A DNA stretch of 64,000 nucleotides, taken from contig CM060113.1 in assembly GCA_030522415.1 (NCBI GenBank), positions 3,427,467-3,491,466 on the forward strand, read 5' to 3'. Below are positions 19,260 to 30,475 of this stretch, one piece after another. Source of the DNA: Channallabes apus. Its lineage: Eukaryota; Chordata; Actinopteri; Siluriformes; Clariidae. Both the position numbers and the translations under genes were made by a program. The notes beneath the pieces are model-generated. The model did not search any database, was not told the origin of the DNA, and worked only from the letters and a program-made list of their open reading frames with translations. Positions within the stretch are counted from its first letter, which is position 1. Each line of letters starts with the position of its first letter.

Positions 19260-21280
19260 GGCCCATGCACATGTGCACTGTGTGATGGGGAACTGAGGTG
19301 TGATGTGTGTTAGGCAGCTTTACAACACACACGTCGTGCAAATCATTTGTATTTTCTCTTCTATGACACACTATGGCACGTCTTCAAGCTTCTCACTTCA
19401 AAAATCATTATGTTCTTTGAGAAAGGCTTATGTAAGCAAACACATTGTTGATTTGTTCCAGACGTTTTTACAGGTTTCTTTTTTATTTTATTTTTATTTT
19501 TTTTGTGTGTGTGTTTGTTTTCTCCTTCTATTTGACCAGGAAGGTTTAGCATGAAACTATTCCCGTTGCTGTTATTCCTCACTGACTTAATGTACTCCCC
19601 TATACTGTAAGTGTGAGGCAAAAAAAAAAAAACTTATTTCCGTTTAATTATTTTTTAAATGCACAAGAATAACTGTGATGTATTATTTCTACCATAATTA
19701 AGTAAAACTTTTCACACAGTTAAGAAAAAAGTCTTCTGCGTGTTATTCGTCCCTGCTGCAAACAGCATCCGAGGCTGAAATTATAAAACAATTAGAGAAC
19801 AAAAAAAAACATAAAATTTTCAGTGCCAGTGTTGAAAAAGCCATCACATACTGTATTGCTGTAGTTAAATTCTTGTTTTAAAAAGCCAGAAATTAGAACT
19901 GATTAAATTATGAACTTTTCTGCCAGTATTGGAAAATCTATCATTTTTAAAACAAGATAATTAATTCACATCTAATTTAGCTCAAACTTGATTTTAATCT
20001 CATGTTAAATTAATCTTTAAATTAACTTCAAAGTAAAAAACAAGAAATCAAACCGACGAAGAAGCCTCTGGCACCAACCAGCCTGGTCTTTTTTGTTTTA
20101 TTTTAAAAGAAACTTTGAACAGAAATGGAAGTACATTATTTAAAAAAAAAAAAAGATAAAGATAAAGGATTTAAGATAAATAATCCATCTTGGCCATTGT
20201 GAAATAAAATACGATAAAATGAAGCCAAAAAACTGAAAGAAAACATTTTGTGCATGTAGTCTTTGAGATACAAGGTTGTTAAAAATCACAAATGCCAAAA
20301 TATTATATGAAAATGATGTGGGTTATACAGAATCATCATGAATTTTGTGTGATTTTTGCAAAATGCTATAACTCCATCTCCCACCGTTTTATCACAGTCG
20401 ATAAATCAGCCTGCAGTTGTTTTTGTGTCTGTGTAACTCTGCAATTTAATATGAATAATCTGTTGGTTGAGTTTTAATATAAAATATTCCAAACTTGTCT
20501 TTTATTTGTGTTTCACTTTGACCAATAGGAGGAAATAAAGATGTGTCGAGTTACACAAAACCTTTTTAATTACAAAGATTGTTAAAGATCATGAGGAACA
20601 TTAAAGTCAATAAAAACATTTCGGTTTACAGCCTCGTCAGTGGCTCCCTCTCACCAGTACAGGGATGCCCCATATACCATCCGTTTGGGTAGCAACTATC
20701 AACTATCAGCAAAATCAGTTCTAGTGATCGGTCAAAGCTTCTAAAAGAAGAAAAGATTGTCAACTGATTGTCAACAACTAAACTCGGTTTTGTTCTACTG
20801 TAGCCAACCTTGTGTGCATGTGAAAAGCAACTTTTCCGAAACTTTTCCAAAAATAAATAAATTAATGAAGTATATCTCATTTTGCGGTCAAACTGTTCTA
20901 CTTTTCAGACATTTGACCTTGCTGTGACTTGGCTCTTCTTAAAAAAAATTAAAAATTTAAAAGCAATGCTGGTTATAACGTTAATTCCACTTAAACCCTA
21001 CAAACCTTTAACACTCAACAAAATGGGCCTTGTATTGCAGAAATCGAACAAGAGCATAAAATCTCTGAATACCACACAGGAAGGAGGCTTTTGAAGAATA
21101 AAAAAAAATAATAATAAAAAATAAAACCTCATTCAGGCATTTGACCTTGCTGTGCTACTTAAAAAAATTCTTCATAGGAAAAAATAAATAAATGCTCAGG
21201 GTCGAGAATAAAGACCACCGTGCTATTGGTGTTAGTTAACATTAAACTTGAAATTAAGTGACTTGCTTCATTCTACACAC
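19260..21280. other. non-coding, AT-rich
   Basis: Two kilobases with short random frames and A/T runs. I recognise no gene, RNA or element. Confidence 0.65.
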
Positions 21281-21284
21281 CATA

Positions 21285-21640
21285 TATACAGTACACACTA
21301 CCACTAAAAAGTTTGTCATCACTTTTTAACTCCAGTGGTTCTTGATTTTTATTTTACTGTAAAACTATACTGAAGGCGTTTATTATCCAAAATCCACAAT
21401 ATTCTCCTTTGAACAGTTGATATTGAGATGTTTATCTGCTACTTCTGCTCTGTAAAGCTTCATAACGGCTCTAATCTGAGCTGCTGGTTGTTAATTGGTG
21501 ATTTCTGAGGCTGGTGACTCTAAATGAACGTCTCCTCTGCAGCTGAGGTCAGTTTTGGTCTTGATCTCCTGGGAAGGTCTTCATGAGAGACAGTTTCATC
21601 ATCCTGGACCTTTGATGGGTTTTAAGCATCTTCATCTGCC
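21285..21640. mobile_element. Tc1-type non-autonomous element, copy 1
   Basis: It starts with ACACTACCACTAAAAAGTTT, like the terminal repeat of a common teleost Tc1-type family. GAACGTCTCCTCTGCAGC, GTTTTGGTCTT, CTGGGAAGGTCTTCATGAGA and CAGTTTCATCAT recur at 25625-25710. The right end is lost here. The product-like antisense of a transposase is not resolvable. Confidence 0.6.
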
Positions 21641-21944
21641 ACTCCTTTGCCATGATCCCACCATACTGGTACCAGGCCCCACAGCACACCCCAAAGGCCC
21701 TTCAAAGACATGCCCTACGGGGCCAGAGCTGTGAAACCCAAAATCTAGGTGGTTTTAATGTTAATGTTTTCAATAGTATGATATAGAGAGTATCACACTT
21801 TATTTTAGAATATGCTGTAGTCTTTCTTTTTCACAAACTAAAAGTAGAATGTGTTGAAGTGTTAATGAGGCTTGTTGTTAAATTTGTTGTTCGATTTTGA
21901 CTGCTATAGCTTTAGAGCTAATGTTAGCTCGGTGGCCATAATTA

Positions 21945-22405
21945 AGCCCTATTCAGATGGGACTATAGTTTTCCAAACGATGTTTAAGTTAGAATCTTTT
22001 TCAGACGACGTCTGTCATTTCATGTCTGCATTCGGACGGGACTAACATCTCCGTGTTTATTACGGAGGTAGGAGTGTCTGTGTTTTACATGTGGGCGTTG
22101 CATAAGAAATCTACATCCATTATTGGTGCGCAAACATGAATACCGGCGCGCTAGAGATAGTACAGTAGTTCACGTTGACCAAAACACAAAAGAAAACGCG
22201 TTTTGGAAAAAAAACATTTTCGGCAATCACAGACATTCGCATTCGGACGGGATTAGATTTCTCACAGGGCCGCCGAGTTTGGAATGTTTACGGAGGTCAT
22301 GTGAGAGAAAGACAGACATGGCAGATTCGGACGGGATTAAAATCACAAAGTACGTCTGTGAAACAGAAATTTCCCCTGTAAAACTAGTCCCGTCCGAATC
22401 GGGCT
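21945..22405. mobile_element. PIF/Harbinger-like MITE with TTA target duplication
   Basis: The left end AGCCCTATTCAGATGGGACT pairs with the reverse complement of the right end, AGCCCGATTCGGACGGGACT. TTA flanks both sides (21942-21944 and 22406-22408), which fits a 3-bp PIF/Harbinger duplication. The word ATTCGGACGGGA, part of the terminal repeat, also appears inside at 22030, 22241 and 22325. At 461 bases and without a transposase, it is non-autonomous. Confidence 0.8.
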
Positions 22406-22408
22406 TTA

Positions 22409-23140
22409 GTGTCTCCTCTGTCTTGTTCAACATCGATGACCTCAGTAACAGAAGCCCCGCCCCTTCAATGACCTCTTTATACCGAGGAAAGTGTGTCCTT
22501 TTCATGCATCAGTGTGTGACTTAAACGAGCACCATAGCCACACCCTTACACATCTGGGTACAGCTGTGGCCTTGGCTATTATGTGAATTACATGCATGCT
22601 TGGTCATTATTGATTTAGATGAAATATACCATGTCTGTATGAAAGATGAGTGGAGATCGATGTGGCCTCCCTCTGGCTTCCTGAAAGCGAAACAAAACAC
22701 ATAAACACACATCAATCGGGAGAACCACACACATGGACCTCAAACTGTGGAGAAAATTCCATCATAAATATTGTGATTAAATCATTGGTGAATAAAGTCT
22801 ATGATAAAGATTAGCAACAGACGAGTAGTGCATCCACGGGCAGCACTATTTTCCCAGAATAGCCGAAACATTAATGGTCAGAACTGAATTCCAGGAAATG
22901 CTTTTGTCAAGTTACAGTGCAGGAACAAACTCGAAACAAGGAGACACGAATTAAAAAAGAAAAAGAAAAAAAAACACAGATTAGAGCAGGCGTAATCAAT
23001 ACTAATATCTTCTTACTGTATAGCTGGATCTCTTTAGCCAACAGACAACTGGAGGCATCATGATCACAACTGAAAGCAAATTCTTATATCAGGAGTCTGG
23101 CAAGTGGAAAGTCTTCTGTCGAAACAGATTTTAACTCACA
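22409..23140. other. non-coding, no recognised feature
   Basis: Mixed composition without a convincing frame; a poly-purine AAAAAGAAAAAGAAAAAAAA run occurs near 22950-22975. Confidence 0.5.
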
Positions 23141-23142
23141 GT

Positions 23143-23340
23143 CACGGCTTAGTGGTGAAAGATCTGGACTGCTGGGTGGAAGGTTGTGGGTTTGCGTCCT
23201 AGTACCACTGTTACTCTTGACCAAAGGCCATTAGCACCAATCTGCTCTACTGGAAGCCATTCTCAAAAAAAAAAAAAAAAAAAAAAAAAAATACTCAGTT
23301 GATAGAGTTGAATAAATGAGTGGGAATAATTTAGCTAATG
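23143..23340 (+). mobile_element. degraded tRNA-derived SINE
   Basis: CACGGCTTAGTGGTGAAAGA looks like an A-box region and GGTTGTGGGTTTGCGTCC like a B box. Next come words resembling the CCACTGTT...TTGACCAAAGGCC body of SINE families A and B. A 27-base A run at 23266-23292 interrupts the body, and ACTCAGTTGATAGAGTTG may be its continuation. Confidence 0.5.
23266..23292. repeat. poly-A tract
   Basis: An A run of about 26-27 bases. Confidence 0.95.
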
Positions 23341-23840
23341 TTTTCACAGTGGATTTTTTTCCCCAACATTTGTTTTTGGCAAGTTACCAACTATTGCATT
23401 ACCAGTGTTTGCTAACACTTCAGAGTATTTTAACGAGTCCTGTTGTGTTGAAGATGTAAAACTCTGGTGTGTACAGATGCAGAGGAAGCCTCAGGAGACA
23501 GGCAGGATTTCAGCAGTGCTTCGGGCTCCACGTATTTCTCAGCTGTTCTTTCAAAAACTCTGCACTAAAATAAGAAACCAATGGGAACCCAAACCAAAAG
23601 GGGTTTCGCTTCCTTCCAGGGCAAGCTCGTGTTCTGTGTGTGAGAGGGTGTGAGTGTGTCCATGTGTGAGTGTATTGCGAGGGCCGCTAGGTTTGCCACT
23701 CTTATCTTTCACTGGCTTATGGGAGTCACTGAAAGCACAAAGAAACACAAGTGACAATAATCGTAACACATTACATGACAGTTTGCCCCGCCTTCTCCGA
23801 GTTGGTAGCTGAAACTTGACCACACCCTCTTTGCCATCAA

Positions 23841-24935
23841 AGACTTGTTGATTCAATTTAATTCCACGAAAATTTTTGTATATAACGCTTTTAACAGTTG
23901 TCTCAAAGCAGCTTCAAAAAAAAAGGAAAGAAAATTTGAAAAGAAAATGTATGGAAGTGTGTATGTGTGAGAAAAATGTGTCTAGATAATAATGAGATTC
24001 TGATGAACGAGCCAAGGGTGACGACAACACTGACAAGGAAAAACTCCCTGAGATGGCATTAGGAAGAAACCTTGAGAGGAACCAGACTCAACAGGGAACC
24101 CATCCTCATCTGGATGATAACTGATAGAAATGATATAACATCTTGTGTGTTGTGAAAATTCAATATGACAGAAGTTCTTTAAATTGTCATGAAGACCAGT
24201 TCAGCATAGGGACGAGTCAGTAGGTGCAGAGGGCAGATGAGGTCTGGATCACTGGAAGCACAGGAGCAGCATGTGTAGCTCCAACCATCATAAAGCTGAA
24301 TCCAGCTGGAGCTGGTCCTTCTCTGGATGCCTCAGGAACCTCGCAGGGTCGGCCTTTGTCTACTGAAGCTGGCAAAATCTCCCGATGCCTCGGGATGGGT
24401 AGAGAAATACAGAACAGATGGGGAGAATTAGCGTAGTTGCCATTCGGGATAGGTGTACTGGAGTATGAGGTTATGGGATGAGTTATGTGTATGCCAGATT
24501 AAAGAGATGCGTCTTGAGTCTACTTTTGAACTGGGAAACCGTGTCTGCTCCCCGAACACTGTCTGGAAGGCTATTCCAAAGCTTTGGAGCTAAATATGAA
24601 AAAGCCCCGCCTCCTTTTGTAGATTTTGATATTCTGGAAACTACCAGAAGTCCGGAGTTTTGTGATCTTAATATATACATAATATTGATGCATTATATAA
24701 TCAGGAAAATGTTGCCACCAAATGATGAACACCTCTCCTGCCAAATCAATTTTGCCAGAACCAGAAGATGAAGTCTTTTAGCTTTTTACAAAAGACGTGC
24801 CATGGATGATTTAATAAAAATGCTGGTTGGATCTGGAGCAGTGTTTTTGGACAAGTACATCATCTGGCCAGGAGGAAACAATAATTTCTGGGGGGAACTC
24901 AAAAACACATCCAACTGAATCACTCAACCAAGTGT
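23841..24935 (-). mobile_element. L2-type LINE 3' end fragment
   Basis: On the minus strand the fragment runs from a transposon coding tail (24680-24483) into a 3' untranslated part. That part carries words abundant in fish genomes, such as (plus-strand view) GGAAAAACTCCCTGAGA, GAAACCTTGAGAGGAACCAG and ACGCTTTTAACAGTTG. The leftmost end, TTCAATTTAATTCCACG, is the presumed 3' terminus. Assignment to the L2 group rests on motif recall. Confidence 0.7.
24483..24680 (-). pseudogene. C-terminal tail of an L2-type LINE polyprotein
   Basis: The 65-residue minus-strand frame contains KGGGAFSYLAPKLWNSLPDS and TVSQFKSRLKTHLFNLAY. This is the typical C-terminal block (APKLWNxLP...FKxxLKTHLF) of fish L2-like reverse transcriptase polyproteins. 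The reverse transcriptase core itself is missing upstream, so this is only a 5'-truncated remnant. Confidence 0.75.
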
Positions 24936-25147
24936 GGAGAGATGAACCCAACTGAGAGCGGTCTCAGGATCTTTAAACTCTGTAGAGAGTCAGTGAACAG
25001 CTTTTTCATCATTAAATCATGTTTAGTATGTACAGAGAGAACAAAAAGTAAAAAAAAAAGGGTGAAATCGAAGTAAAAGTTGAAGCATGAAGTCAAGAAT
25101 TGTCAAAACATATAAACGACATTTCAACATCAATTTTCGAGCGTAAG

Positions 25148-25360
25148 TCCCCGTGCTTGGTGGGTTTCTTCCTGCTTGTCTGGTTTCCTCCCACAGTCCA
25201 AATACATGCAGATTAGGCTAATTGGCATTTCAAAAAGCCTTTAGTGTGTGAATGCATGTGCGAATGTTGCCCGGATGGCAAACCGTAAAATGGGAATAAA
25301 TTGGACTCCTTGGTCATCTAGCTCATACTGTAGATGGATGATTCGATGGATTCAAGAGTA
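25148..25360 (+). mobile_element. degraded SINE, Mermaid-like family
   Basis: CCCCGTGCTTGGTGGGTTTC, GTTTCCTCCCACAGTCCAAA and ATGCAGATTAGGCTAATTGG match the body of the 7828-8196 element. The tRNA head is missing and the tail is diverged. Confidence 0.8.
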
Positions 25361-25589
25361 AATAGTAGATTTACTGCATTTTTCTAAATAATTTATGTAT
25401 TAAATATTCTGCTAACTCAGACCATTCTAGACTTTTTTTCCTGGTTAGTTAGTGTTGAATTATGAGTTAGCAACAAATTAGCAATGAGTTAACAAAAAAA
25501 ACACCTTACCTTAACATTCTTCTTAAGATGCATTGGTACATTAATATTTTGTTAAATTCAGTAAAATAAATAACAAATAAATAAATACT

Positions 25590-25912
25590 GTAGGTGCCGT
25601 TAATTGGTGATGTCAAAGTCCGGTCAATGAACGTCTCCTCTGCAGCAGAGGTAAGTTTTGGTCTTGCTTTCCTGGGAAGGTGTTAATGAGAGACAGTTTC
25701 ATCATGGTGCTTTTGCAAATGCCCTTGACACGATGCTGTTCTTGCGAGAACTGTATCAATTAATACTGATCTTCATGTATTAAAATAACAACTGTCTGAT
25801 GTTGTTGTTGTTAATTCATTTCATATTTGTAAATCTACAGTGTTGTTCGAGAACATAGTAAAATACAGTATATCCAAATGTGTGTAAAAATATTTTGACT
25901 GGTGCTGTACAT
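25590..25912. mobile_element. Tc1-type non-autonomous element, copy 2
   Basis: It shares GTTAATTGGTGAT, ATGAACGTCTCCTCTGCAGC, TCCTGGGAAGGTGTTAATGA and CAGTTTCATCATGG with 21500-21610. The right end, ATATTTTGACTGGTGCTGTA, is the expected complement of the terminal repeat of this family. Confidence 0.65.
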
Positions 25913-26149
25913 AAAGTGGAAATGCAACAGATCATGAAAGCAACAGGAAAAAAAAAAGTAGAGATTAAAGTAGAGAAATTGCATTTTAGGATTTTTATTC
26001 ATTTAATAATTTATTTTCTTTCTTGCAAACCTACTTGAGAAAAAACAAAACAAGTATTCACTTTCAGCACTAAGGGACAAAGAACAAATCTTTATATAAA
26101 TATATTACAAAATACTAAATGAAGATGTTTTTCACTTCAGTAAATGCTT

Positions 26150-26330
26150 TGTCCTGGTCATAGTTTATCTTGAGTCCATCCTGGAAACTCTAGTCACGAG
26201 GCATAAAACCACCCTGAATAGGCCAATAATTTACATCTAGAGGCAATTAATCCACCCACAGGCATGGGAGAGAAAAGGAGAGAAAAGGAACCCAGGCTTA
26301 GTATTAAACCAGAAATCCTTAAAATAAAGA
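26150..26330 (-). mobile_element. degraded SINE-like repeat
   Basis: GAGTCCATCCTGGAAACTC, GAGGCATAAAACCACCCTG and AGAGGCAATTAATCCACCCA, AGGCATGG follow the order of a common fish SINE body in reverse orientation. It is strongly diverged and no tRNA head is visible. Confidence 0.45.
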
Positions 26331-26472
26331 AAGCTCATACAACCAATTAGTGCAGACGGTTTCTTGCTAAATGAAATACTTTACACATTATTGGATAAAC
26401 TAGGGATTATCTGGTGTAGAGAAAGCATCTTGTTACAAGGAGTCAATTGCAAATCCACTTGGTTAACTCTTT

Positions 26473-26728
26473 TAAAGGGAACCTATTATGCAAAAGTTAC
26501 TTTTTAGTCATTTTTAAACATTTAGATTGGTCTCCCATGTGTGTGTAAAAAAAAAAAAGCATGAGGGAAAAACTCTCTGCTTTTTGTCCCTTTCTCCATG
26601 TTTGTATTGGCCGGGGTTTAAACAAGGCAAATAGATTTCCGGTTAATGTGACCTCATATGAGAAGATCCCCTCCCTTAGGTTGTTAAGCAGCCCTGCTGT
26701 TCTCTCCAGGGGTGTGGCTTAGCAGTAG
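26473..26728. mobile_element. TTAA-type MITE, left part (interrupted)
   Basis: TTAAAGGGAACCTATTATGC resembles the end TTAAAGGGGACATATGATAA of the element at 52183-52460. ATTTCCGGTTAATGTGACCT is shared with AACCTAATGTGACCTAGGG there. A hAT-like element is inserted at its right side and its own right end is not clear beyond 27922. Confidence 0.55.
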
Positions 26729-27317
26729 CTTATTTACAGAGGTGGAAAGTAACGAATTACATTTACTCGCGTTACTGTAATTGAGTAGTTTTTTTGTGTA
26801 TTTCTACTTTTTTAAGTAGTTTTAAAAATCTGTAATTTTACTTTTACTTAAGTACGTTTTGTTTGAAGTATTGTAATTCGCTACATTTTAAATCATATTC
26901 GCTACTGAGTAAAAAATAAATGAATGAAAATGATAAAATAATAAAAATATTATGCTGTGTATAAATGCCCCGTTGCACCGCGTGTGTGTATCATGTCCTG
27001 GTCGCGCGCCGCTCCAGACTCCACTCCAGGTTTTCTGACATCGGCATCTTCCTGACCTTCCACACGGCCGCTTCCGCCCTGAATGACGTCATCGACTAGC
27101 GCGACCATTTATAAACCGGAGAGAGACGCGGGAAAGATGAAAGAGGTTGTGATTTTGGTGTTTGATATTTGGTTGTGTATTCCGGTTTTGACTTTTTGCC
27201 TCCAATTGACTTTGATTATTGCTTTGTCCCTTTGGTTTGGTTGGTCTTTGTATATATTTGTAGATAATTTCACTGTTTTTGGTTTAGGGAGTCCGGGAAG
27301 GTACCTGTATTTGTGTG

Positions 27318-27339
27318 TTTTTTTTTTTTTTTTTTTTTT
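27318..27339. repeat. poly-T tract
   Basis: A T run of about 22 bases inside the hAT-like element. Confidence 0.95.
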
Positions 27340-27424
27340 GGCAGGTAATCTAGCTACTAAATATAAATACCATTTTATTTATTATCATTTGGCCTGGGTC
27401 CATCCTGAATCTGATCCTCCTCCT

Positions 27425-27425
<1 letters not shown>

Positions 27426-27463
<38 letters not shown>
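27426..27463. repeat. (GT)n(AT)n compound microsatellite
   Basis: A GT run followed directly by an AT run inside the hAT-like element. Confidence 0.95.
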
Positions 27464-27922
27464 GATTGAATCTAGTTCTTTCTGCCATATACCACCATTT
27501 CCATACAGTTATATATATTATAAATAGAACCCTGAACCATTCTTTTGCTGTATGACCCTAGACTGGGACGTAACACCATATTTAAGTGACCACTTTGATT
27601 TTTAAGCACAAGAAAAACAACAGCTTTATTATGCAAAGGTGTTCCTTCAGTTAAAAACAACTAGTTTGAGATTTATATCTGCTCATCTTTTTTTGAACTA
27701 CGCTAGAATGCCTCATTCCCCCCGCTGTTAAAAAAATTAAAATAAAAAAGTAACTCGGTAACTTTTACTCTGAGTAAATTTTTTAATGAGCTACTTTTTA
27801 CTTTTACTTGAGTAGATTTTTATAATGGTAACTTTACTTGTACTTAAGTAAAATTTCACTGAAGTAACAGTACTTGTACTTGAGTACAAAATTTTATTAC
27901 TCTTTCCACCTCTGCGTATTTA

Positions 27923-30205
27923 CATAGACACTAAAAAGGTATATTTGAAGGAGGGGTGAAACAGAGGGTATTTGAAACATGAAAAGTGCATTACCCAAGC
28001 AAAATTGCTCAACTCATTATTTATAAGCTGTATCCCAGCATCCAGCATTTTTTCCACAGCTCAAACACTTGTGTCCCATGAGATTGTGTCCATATGCCCA
28101 TCCTTATTCTGTCAAGCTATCCATACTCATTCTGTCATGCTCCTCCATGCTGTAACTTTTAAAATATTTCTGTTTTGTGCTTCCTCTCCGACACAACCTT
28201 CATTCCAACTGGGTTCATATCATCAGAATCGTATAATGTCATCCAGGAGTCGAGTAACACAAGATCTTCTACTACTGCTACCAGTCATTTTACCCCGGAC
28301 TATTATCTCCTGCCTCAGCTGGAGACGAGATTAAGAGCCAATGTTCAACAAGCCTCAATTTAACGATAGCGACACTTGGCTGGAATGGAACGGAGACAGT
28401 CGCATTGCTTACCCACACCACCTGGGAAGGAAGACACAATCTGAGCAGGTGGTTTATGGGATATAGTCATCTGGAAACCAAAGGACTGGCACTGAGGTGT
28501 TCATTGGCATTTTTTTCTTCTTCATATGACTCAGGGTGGCAGGATTGCTTCCCGTTCATAAGATTTAAACAAACTAATGTAGAAGACGAAAGATGATAAA
28601 GAATTAACAAGTAATGTACCAGCTACATGAGCAAATGGTATAGAGAGACAGTTTAATGTAAAGATAATCAGGTCTGCTTTCACACTATCGTTTCCGGATC
28701 GGAAGCGAGCGCACTTGACATCAAAGTTTGGGACATACAGTATGTTAATGCTACATATCGTACCAAAGCAAAATTTCTAGATCAACTATAGCTGAACATG
28801 GATGTGGACCGCTATGTAGAACCCTGTTAAATCCCTGTTTACACTCAATACATGTCAATCTCATCATTAGGGAACTCCCCAACCAAGGCTAAAACTACCA
28901 ACTACTGTATGGAAGCCAAAGGCTATCCAAGACATGTGACACCTACCAGCTGCATGTTATCGAACTTGGTCACAGTCGCTCGTGATTCGCTAAGGCTGAG
29001 GTTAATGCGAGAGTGCATGCGTGACTCCTCATCCCTCCCCTGAGAGAGACTTCAGGCCAATCAGCTCTCTCTAGGCTCCCAGCTGCACGAGGCTACAGCA
29101 TCACCTGGGATATGAGCTTGCGATCTCCAGATGATCAGGTGAGCTCATTACCGCGGCTCCACTCGGGGGCCCTGACCTGCATGTGCTATAGAACTTCCTT
29201 TGCTTATAAAATATTTTGAAAAAAAATTCATCAGTTGTTCGGAATTCGCTTTTGCACTGCTATAAAATACCCAGACGTTACACAAGAGCTCTTCTTGTCC
29301 TTGTCAATAATTTAGAGATTGCTGCTCAGTTTTTGATGGATTATAGATTCTCTTTAATTTTCCCTTTGCATCTTGTGAAACCTGCCTATGGATGTGTTTA
29401 GATTAAGTTACGGCAAGCCTGCTGTCGATTCTTTGTTCAAGTGCCATCTTTCCTGCCCACTTTATTTCTTTTAATCTGCATTATTTACTTTCTGCTTGTC
29501 ATTATTGCATGATTCTGTTGAGAAAGGTTCAGAAGAAGTTCACCATTAAGCAGGTGGTTTATGGGATATAGTTGTTTACAGGATATAGATAGGGAGGTAG
29601 ACATTGTGGAGACAGAGTTGCATAACCTGTCCAGCCTTATTTAATGCTGTGAATTGGGACAGGAGATACTAGGATCCCTGGAGGATTAATTGTTCATATT
29701 CATCTTTTCTTGTCATGGCCTGGCTTTGATTCCTGCTCAGGGAACTGACTCCAGCCACTAGGTGGGTTGCACAAGCCAGTACGATCATAGTGCCAGTTCT
29801 AAGGCCAGGTAAGTGCAAACCATTTCTACAGAAAATTGCATATCTAAAGAATATTTTCTAGTCAGACCTGAATATTAAAGTTCTACTGTATATGATTTCT
29901 ATTTGTTTAAGACTTCCTTCTTTAGGAATCCTATAGAGCATTTTTGCTCCCCATTTCCACACTCACTTGCTAGAGCTTTATACTCAAAAATTTCTTTCGA
30001 GGCATCTTGCTGGTTTCGCGTTGTCACTCAAAAGCTCACTTTATGTCTCACTTAGAATTTGTTTTTACCATCTCATACAGCTCTGGTTTGTGTCTGAAGG
30101 GTAGACCATCCTTGAAACAGAAGTGAGGGAGAAAGAACGGGCGCAGTACAGTATCCATAAATAATACATTCACAAGAGGCAACACTAATCTCACATTTCT
30201 CAAAT
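27923..30205. other. non-coding, no named feature
   Basis: Mixed, mostly unique sequence. The only internal repeat I noticed is AGCAGGTGGTTTATGGGATA followed by TAGT, present near 28444 and 29549. No frame resembles a known protein. Confidence 0.5.
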
Positions 30206-30475
30206 TCCTAATAAGGGGCTTACAAGGTGCGGCGTGCTGGGCTTTCCACGTGTTCTGAGTGCCTGCTGTTCAGCCGCTGTACGCACTGTCGCCCAGCTCA
30301 ATTACAGTTGGTGCTCGTGTGAGGTGGGAGGCTGAAACGTGAACGGCAGCCGCTGAAACGCTGATGAGGCCGCGGTTATAACTCTAACTCCCCTCCATGA
30401 TTATTCTTTAATCTCCTGTTGACTCAGATCCACACCGAGGCAAAACTGAAAAGAATGTCTGAATAATAAGCAGAT
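30206..30475. other. candidate conserved non-coding block
   Basis: GC-richer unique sequence with CCGCTGTACGCACTGTCGCC, CAGCTCAATTACAGTTGG and CCATGATTATTCTTTAATCT. It shows no repeat character and no coding frame. A regulatory role is an inference. Confidence 0.3.

Larger units (their letters stand above)
26737..27914. mobile_element. hAT-like non-autonomous element with 8-bp target duplication
   Basis: The ends CAGAGGTGGAAAG and CTTTCCACCTCTG form terminal inverted repeats. The flanking octamers CTTATTTA (26729-26736) and CGTATTTA (27915-27922) differ by one base, consistent with the 8-bp duplication of hAT elements. Both subterminal regions are full of ACTTTTACTT/AAGTACTT-type words. The 1178-base element has no recognisable transposase; the open frame at 27083-27469 is not protein-like and runs into a GT repeat. 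Confidence 0.85.

Noticed and set aside
22123..22524. 133-codon plus frame
   Set aside because: It crosses the right end of a MITE, and the region is open in other frames as well; composition is not that of a known protein.
27083..27469. 128-codon plus frame as a membrane protein
   Set aside because: It lies inside a hAT-like non-autonomous element and depends on a poly-T run and a GT repeat for its length.
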